Part shown: piece by piece, positions 60,349-64,000 of the stretch
How positions within the stretch are numbered: the stretch's first letter is position 1
Layout of the letters: each line of letters starts with the position of its first letter
NCBI GenBank assembly: GCA_024685315.1
Contig: JAIKVW010000044.1
Location: 42,717 to 106,716 of the forward strand
Direction of reading: 5' to 3'
Length of the DNA stretch: 64,000 nt
Source: Lachnospiraceae bacterium
GTDB lineage: Bacteria; Bacillota; Clostridia; Lachnospirales; Lachnospiraceae
Position numbers and translations under genes: made by a program
The notes under the pieces: model-generated
What the model saw: the letters and a program-made list of their open reading frames with translations, nothing else
Told to the model about the DNA's origin: nothing
Database searches by the model: none

Positions 60349-61716
60349 ATGAAGGACAAACTGAAATCTTTCAGCCCCTTCCAGGTAGACGCAGGCAAGA
60401 TCATGGATATGTACGGCCTTTCCGATGAAGATTTCACCGCGGCGGCTGATTCCGAGAAGGAGTCTATGGTCGAGATGCATAAAAGCATCTCGTTCTGGCA
60501 GGATGCCTGGAGAAGGTTTAAGGAGAATACCGTCTCCATGGTCGCGCTCGTAGTGTTCATTGTGATCGTGCTCTTCGCGTTCCTTGGACCGGTGCTGATC
60601 CCTTATGATTACAGCAGCCAGTACCGTTCGGCCCAGAACCTGGCCCCGATGCAGTACTCCGAGAACGAGCAGCTTACCATGCTGGCGACTTCAGGCGCCG
60701 ACGCATATTATTCCACTGCAGTGCAGTCAGGAAGCCTTACCGCGATAAGGAAGGGCAGCCACTATATCAACTGGAAGGGCGCCACATACGCTTTTTCCAA
60801 TGATAAAGGGATCGAGAACGCGATCCTGATGCTTGATACCGACGCTGAGAATCCGCTTTACTATGTAAAGCTCGATGATATTGCCGAGGACGGGACTTAT
60901 TCAGAGATCACCGTGGTCGAGTATACATCCGAGGCCGCTGAAGGCGCGGATGAACTTGAACTCTCTACGAAGATATTCCCGCATGTCTTCGGGACTGATT
61001 CCGCAGGGCGTGATCTCATGGCGAGGACAATGTTCGGCGCCAGAGTCTCAATCATCATCGGAACGATGGCGGCGCTGATAGTGCTGGTCATCGGATCGAT
61101 CTACGGATCGATATCAGGCCTTGCAGGCGGGCGCGTGGATTTCATCATGATGAGAATAGTAGAGCTTATCTACTCGATACCAGAAGTCCTGATCGTGCTC
61201 CTTCTTCAGGTGGTACTGAAAGACCCGCTCCAGGAGTGGTTTGACAGCGGCACTTCGGCTTTCTCGCAGGCGATGAGCGATCTGGGTACCGGTATCGTAT
61301 CGATCATGATCACATTCGCGCTCCTTTACTGGGTAACCATGGCGAGGATCATCCGCGGTCAGGTGCTCCAGCTGAAGAAGCAGGAATACATAACCGCAGC
61401 TACCGCGCTCGGAGCTTCGAACGGAAGGATCATCCGCAAGCATCTGCTTCCGAACTGCGTGGGGCCCCTGGTTATCACTACCTGCCTGCAGATCCCTTCG
61501 GCAATATTCCTTGAATCGTTCCTGTCCTTCCTGGGACTGGGCGTTTCCGCGCCGATGGCTTCACTCGGCTCGCTCTGCTCTGACGCGCTTGCGAGCATAA
61601 CCCTGTATCCCTACAGACTTCTGTTCCCGGCAGTTGTGCTGACGCTTATCGTGCTTACGCTCAACCTCGTCGGCGACGGCCTTCGCGACGCGCTTGACCC
61701 GCGTCTTAAGAAATAA
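60349..61716 (+). CDS. oppC: Oligopeptide ABC transporter permease OppC, long form
   Basis: 455 residues instead of the usual ~300. An extended N-terminus of about 55 residues precedes the first membrane segment. An insertion of about 110 residues (roughly 95-205) lies on the outer side before the characteristic HVFGTDSAGRDLMARTMFGARVS motif. The permease core then follows with five segments and the EAA loop (EYITAATALGASNGRIIRKHLLPN). The outer insertion may interact with the binding protein. Three bases separate it from oppB. Confidence 0.92.
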   Translation: MKDKLKSFSPFQVDAGKIMDMYGLSDEDFTAAADSEKESMVEMHKSISFWQDAWRRFKENTVSMVALVVFIVIVLFAFLGPVLIPYDYSSQYRSAQNLAPMQYSENEQLTMLATSGADAYYSTAVQSGSLTAIRKGSHYINWKGATYAFSNDKGIENAILMLDTDAENPLYYVKLDDIAEDGTYSEITVVEYTSEAAEGADELELSTKIFPHVFGTDSAGRDLMARTMFGARVSIIIGTMAALIVLVIGSIYGSISGLAGGRVDFIMMRIVELIYSIPEVLIVLLLQVVLKDPLQEWFDSGTSAFSQAMSDLGTGIVSIMITFALLYWVTMARIIRGQVLQLKKQEYITAATALGASNGRIIRKHLLPNCVGPLVITTCLQIPSAIFLESFLSFLGLGVSAPMASLGSLCSDALASITLYPYRLLFPAVVLTLIVLTLNLVGDGLRDALDPRLKK

Positions 61717-61731
61717 GAGGAGGACCGGAAA

Positions 61732-62739
61732 ATGGCAGAAGATAATAAGAAATTACTTGAGGTAAAAGACCTCGCGGTCTCCTTTTTCACGCCGGCAGGC
61801 GAGGTAAAGGCAGTTAACGGTATCAGCTATTCCCTTGGATACAATGAAGTCATGGGAGTGGTTGGAGAGTCCGGTTCCGGAAAGAGCGTTGAAGCCTACG
61901 CCATTATGGGACTCCTGCAGAGCCCCGGAAGGGTCATCGGCGGAAGCATTACCTTTGAGGGGCGCGACGTATTGGCTTTTAATGAGGAAGAGCGCCGCCA
62001 GTTCCGCGGGAACGAGTGCAGCATGATCTTCCAGAACCCTATGACTTGCCTTAACCCGGTCTACACCATAGGGAATCAGCTCATGGAGGCGCTTACCTGC
62101 CATGACAGCGGCATCAGCAAGGATGAAGCCAGGAACCGCGCGATCGAGATGCTCGAAAAGGTCGGGATCAATAACGCCAGCAAGAGGGTAGACCAGTATC
62201 CTCATGAGTTCTCCGGCGGGATGCGCCAGAGGGCAATGATCGCGATGGCGCTGATCACAAGGCCGAAACTCCTCATTGCGGACGAGCCCACGACCGCGCT
62301 TGACGTTACCATCCAGGCGCAGATCCTTGAGCTAATGAAGGAACTCCAGGAAAAGGAGAACACTTCGATCATATTTATTACGCATAACCTGGGCGTTGTT
62401 GCCGAGATCTGCGACAAGGTTTCCGTAATGTACGCCGGAAATATTATCGAGCAGGGAGATGTGAACGACATTTTCTATTCTCCGCAGCACCCCTACACCA
62501 AGGGTCTTCTGGCATCGATGCCGAGGCTGGACGCGGAGGGCCATGAGAGGCTGATCCCTATCGAGGGCACGCCTATCGACCTTCTGAATCCCCCGGCAGG
62601 CTGCAATTTCGGGCCCAGGTGCGCAGAGTGCATGAAAGTCTGCACCAGGATGAAACCGCCCTACGCGGAAATGGAGAACGGGCACCGGTCCGCGTGCTGG
62701 CTGCATTTCATGGGAAATAAGGGAAAGGAGGACGAGTGA
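61732..62739 (+). CDS. oppD: Oligopeptide ABC transporter ATP-binding protein OppD
   Basis: 335 residues. Walker A is GESGSGKSV, signature FSGGMRQR, Walker [13 protein letters not shown], and the C-terminal oligopeptide-transporter region has [14 protein letters not shown], four cysteines that in some homologues bind an Fe-S cluster. It pairs with OppF as the energising heterodimer. The stop codon overlaps the start of oppF. Confidence 0.95.
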   Translation: MAEDNKKLLEVKDLAVSFFTPAGEVKAVNGISYSLGYNEVMGVVGESGSGKSVEAYAIMGLLQSPGRVIGGSITFEGRDVLAFNEEERRQFRGNECSMIFQNPMTCLNPVYTIGNQLMEALTCHDSGISKDEARNRAIEMLEKVGINNASKRVDQYPHEFSGGMRQRAMIAMALITRPKLLIADEPTTALDVTIQAQILELMKELQEKENTSIIFITHNLGVVAEICDKVSVMYAGNIIEQGDVNDIFYSPQHPYTKGLLASMPRLDAEGHERLIPIEGTPIDLLNPPAGCNFGPRCAECMKVCTRMKPPYAEMENGHRSACWLHFMGNKGKEDE

Positions 62740-63722
62740 TGGGCGAGAAGCTTGTTGAAGTCGATAACCTCCGCAAATATTTCCAGGTAAAGGGCAGAGG
62801 CGGCCGGAAGCAGTATGTCCAGGCCGTTGAGAACGTCAGCCTTTTCATTAATAAAGGTGAGACACTGGGTCTCGTCGGCGAGTCGGGCTGCGGCAAGACC
62901 ACGCTCGGCAGGACGATCATCCGCCTCTACGAGCCTACTTCGGGACGCATAACATACGGCGGCGAGGTCATTTCTGACGTAGAAAACCATATATCCGTGA
63001 ACATGCTGCCTTACCGCAGGAAGATGCAGATCATTTTCCAGGATCCTTCGGCTTCGCTCGACCCCAGAATGACGGTCGGAGAGATCATCGGGGAAGCGCT
63101 CGATATCCATAAGCTCTGTGCCTCCAAACAGGACAGGACCGACAGGATCAGGGAGCTGCTTGACAAGGTAGGCCTTAATACCGAGCATTCCAACAGGTTC
63201 CCCCACGAATTCTCCGGCGGACAGCAGCAGAGAATAGGTATCGCGAGGGCGCTGGCAGTTGATCCCGAGTTCATCGTGTGCGACGAGCCGATATCCGCGC
63301 TGGACGTATCCATCCAGTCGCAGGTCGTAAATATGCTCGAGGACCTGCAGGAAGAGCTGGGACTCACCTATCTCTTCATCGCTCATGACATCTCGGTCGT
63401 AAGGCATATTTCAAACAGGATCGGCGTTATGTACCTCGGATGCCTCGTGGAGCTTTCAGAGAGCTATGAGCTCTGCAACAACCCTATACATCCCTACACC
63501 AAGACCCTGATGTCGGCAGTGCCGCTCCCGGACCCCATAAAGAGCCGGGCAAATAAGCGGATCCTGCTTGAGGGCGACGTGCCGAGCCCGATCAATCCGC
63601 CTTCAGGGTGCCGTTTCCATACGCGCTGCCCGTACGCCTCGGAGAGGTGCAGGCAGGAAATGCCGGCGCTGAAGGAATATTCGCCCGGACATTACGCAGC
63701 CTGCCACATGCTCGAAGGATGA
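62739..63722 (+). CDS. oppF: Oligopeptide ABC transporter ATP-binding protein OppF
   Basis: 327 residues from ATG 62739 with GGAGG at 62727-62731 (a GTG at 62736 is too close). Walker [10 protein letters not shown], signature FSGGQQQR, Walker [13 protein letters not shown], and the Cys-containing C-terminal motif [17 protein letters not shown]. It completes the transporter core before the binding-protein gene. Confidence 0.95.
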   Translation: MGEKLVEVDNLRKYFQVKGRGGRKQYVQAVENVSLFINKGETLGLVGESGCGKTTLGRTIIRLYEPTSGRITYGGEVISDVENHISVNMLPYRRKMQIIFQDPSASLDPRMTVGEIIGEALDIHKLCASKQDRTDRIRELLDKVGLNTEHSNRFPHEFSGGQQQRIGIARALAVDPEFIVCDEPISALDVSIQSQVVNMLEDLQEELGLTYLFIAHDISVVRHISNRIGVMYLGCLVELSESYELCNNPIHPYTKTLMSAVPLPDPIKSRANKRILLEGDVPSPINPPSGCRFHTRCPYASERCRQEMPALKEYSPGHYAACHMLEG

Positions 63723-63745
63723 TGTCCGGACGCGGAAGATGTTCA

Positions 63746-63774
63746 TTGACAACGGTATTTTACTTCTGCATACA
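63746..63774 (+). promoter_or_regulatory. Possible promoter before the binding-protein gene
   Basis: Consensus TTGACA (63746-63751) with CATACA (63769-63774) after 17 bases; the -10 box is weak. It would raise expression of the binding protein over the transporter core, as is common. The inverted repeat GCCGGAA-AA-TTCCGGC (63814-63829) lies in the leader. Confidence 0.45.
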
Positions 63775-63788
63775 GAAGGGAAATATAT

Positions 63789-63857
63789 ATGGAACTTATT
63801 CACATCGCAGTTAGCCGGAAAATTCCGGCGGACAATTTCATTCTAAGGAGGAATTGA
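63789..63857 (+). CDS. 22-codon leader ORF before the binding-protein gene
   Basis: ATG 63789 follows AGAAGGG at a spacing of eight bases. The frame ends with TGA at 63855-63857, two bases before the binding-protein ATG, and its last codons contain that gene's AAGGAGG ribosome site. Ribosomes finishing it would sit over the next start, so it could couple or tune expression. It might also be chance. Confidence 0.35.
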   Translation: MELIHIAVSRKIPADNFILRRN

Positions 63858-63859
63858 GA

Positions 63860-64000
63860 ATGAAAAAGAGAATCGTTGCGCTTGTTCTTGCAGCAAGCAT
63901 GTGCGCCGGATTAGCCGCATGCAGCAGCAGTTCATCAAGCACACCCAGCTCCTCTGCTGAGACACAGGCTCAGTCAGAGAGCGAAGCAGCAGAAAGCGAG
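63860..64000 (+). CDS. oppA: Peptide-binding lipoprotein (OppA-like), start only
   Basis: 47 codons before the window ends. A lipoprotein signal peptide with lipobox LAAC (Cys21) is followed by a Ser-rich and then Ser/Glu/Ala/Gln linker, as in other lipoproteins here. The identity as the substrate-binding protein rests on position directly after oppBCDF; no part of the binding fold is inside the window. Confidence 0.72.
   Translation, partial: MKKRIVALVLAASMCAGLAACSSSSSSTPSSSAETQAQSESEAAESE

Overview
The window reads as chromosome of a low-oxygen Firmicute, most likely a Lachnospiraceae-type clostridium. This is an inference from gene content: an NfnAB-type electron-bifurcating transhydrogenase, two Wzz/BY-kinase fusions with Tyr-rich tails, LCP and HtrA proteins, a trigger-factor lipoprotein, strong AGGAGG ribosome sites and Gram-positive style lipoproteins. 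No rRNA, tRNA or CRISPR array was seen.

Layout. 1-3.9 kb: the 3' part of lon, then aroA on the opposite strand. 4-25.1 kb: a long rightward exopolysaccharide/capsule locus with a lipoteichoic-acid-synthase-like enzyme, a CapD/WbpM-like dehydratase, an EpsG-like polymerase, nine glycosyltransferase genes (two of them fusions), a pyruvyltransferase with its usual Fe-S partner, a Wzx flippase, two hexapeptide acetyltransferases and a membrane metallophosphoesterase. Its middle (about 12.6-23.2 kb) is visibly more A+T rich than both flanks and looks like an exchanged serotype block. 25.5-27.8 kb: nfnAB as its own unit between terminators. 28-37.1 kb: the second half of the polysaccharide machinery, with RmlC, an initiating sugar transferase, an ABC exporter, a CpsB-type phosphatase, an Ig-like membrane protein and two tandem chain-length/tyrosine-kinase fusions, interrupted by a RelE-type toxin-antitoxin pair. 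Glycosyltransferases build repeat units on the lipid carrier primed by the sugar transferase, Wzx flips them, the EpsG-like protein polymerises them, and the kinase/phosphatase set controls chain length.

37.2-42.2 kb: ridA, a hairpin-rich non-coding island containing a perfect 36-bp palindrome, an extracytoplasmic trigger-factor lipoprotein, serA, a Phd/PIN toxin-antitoxin operon with two clear operators, and a frameshifted gene remnant. 42.2-51.3 kb: the most unusual part. A G10 tract and a promoter precede a 1940-residue secreted VWA/isopeptide-type surface protein without an LPXTG signal. It is followed closely by an 82-residue peptide with a YxxP leader-like motif, a strong hairpin, an HprK-like kinase, a PqqD-like protein, a nucleotidyltransferase-fold protein and a small acidic lipoprotein. 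These are the accessory proteins seen in some lasso-peptide clusters, but no cyclase or leader protease is present, so this is the best candidate for an undescribed peptide- or surface-modification system.

51.3-53.6 kb: an IS256-family element next to the broken 3' end of a PD-(D/E)XK (Rpn-like) gene. 53.7-58.6 kb: gap, an LCP ligase, an HtrA protease and a zinc-ribbon/helical-repeat protein. 58.6-59.2 kb: a second hairpin island sharing words with the first. 59.3-64 kb: an opp oligopeptide transporter with a fully consensus promoter, running off the window in the binding-protein gene.
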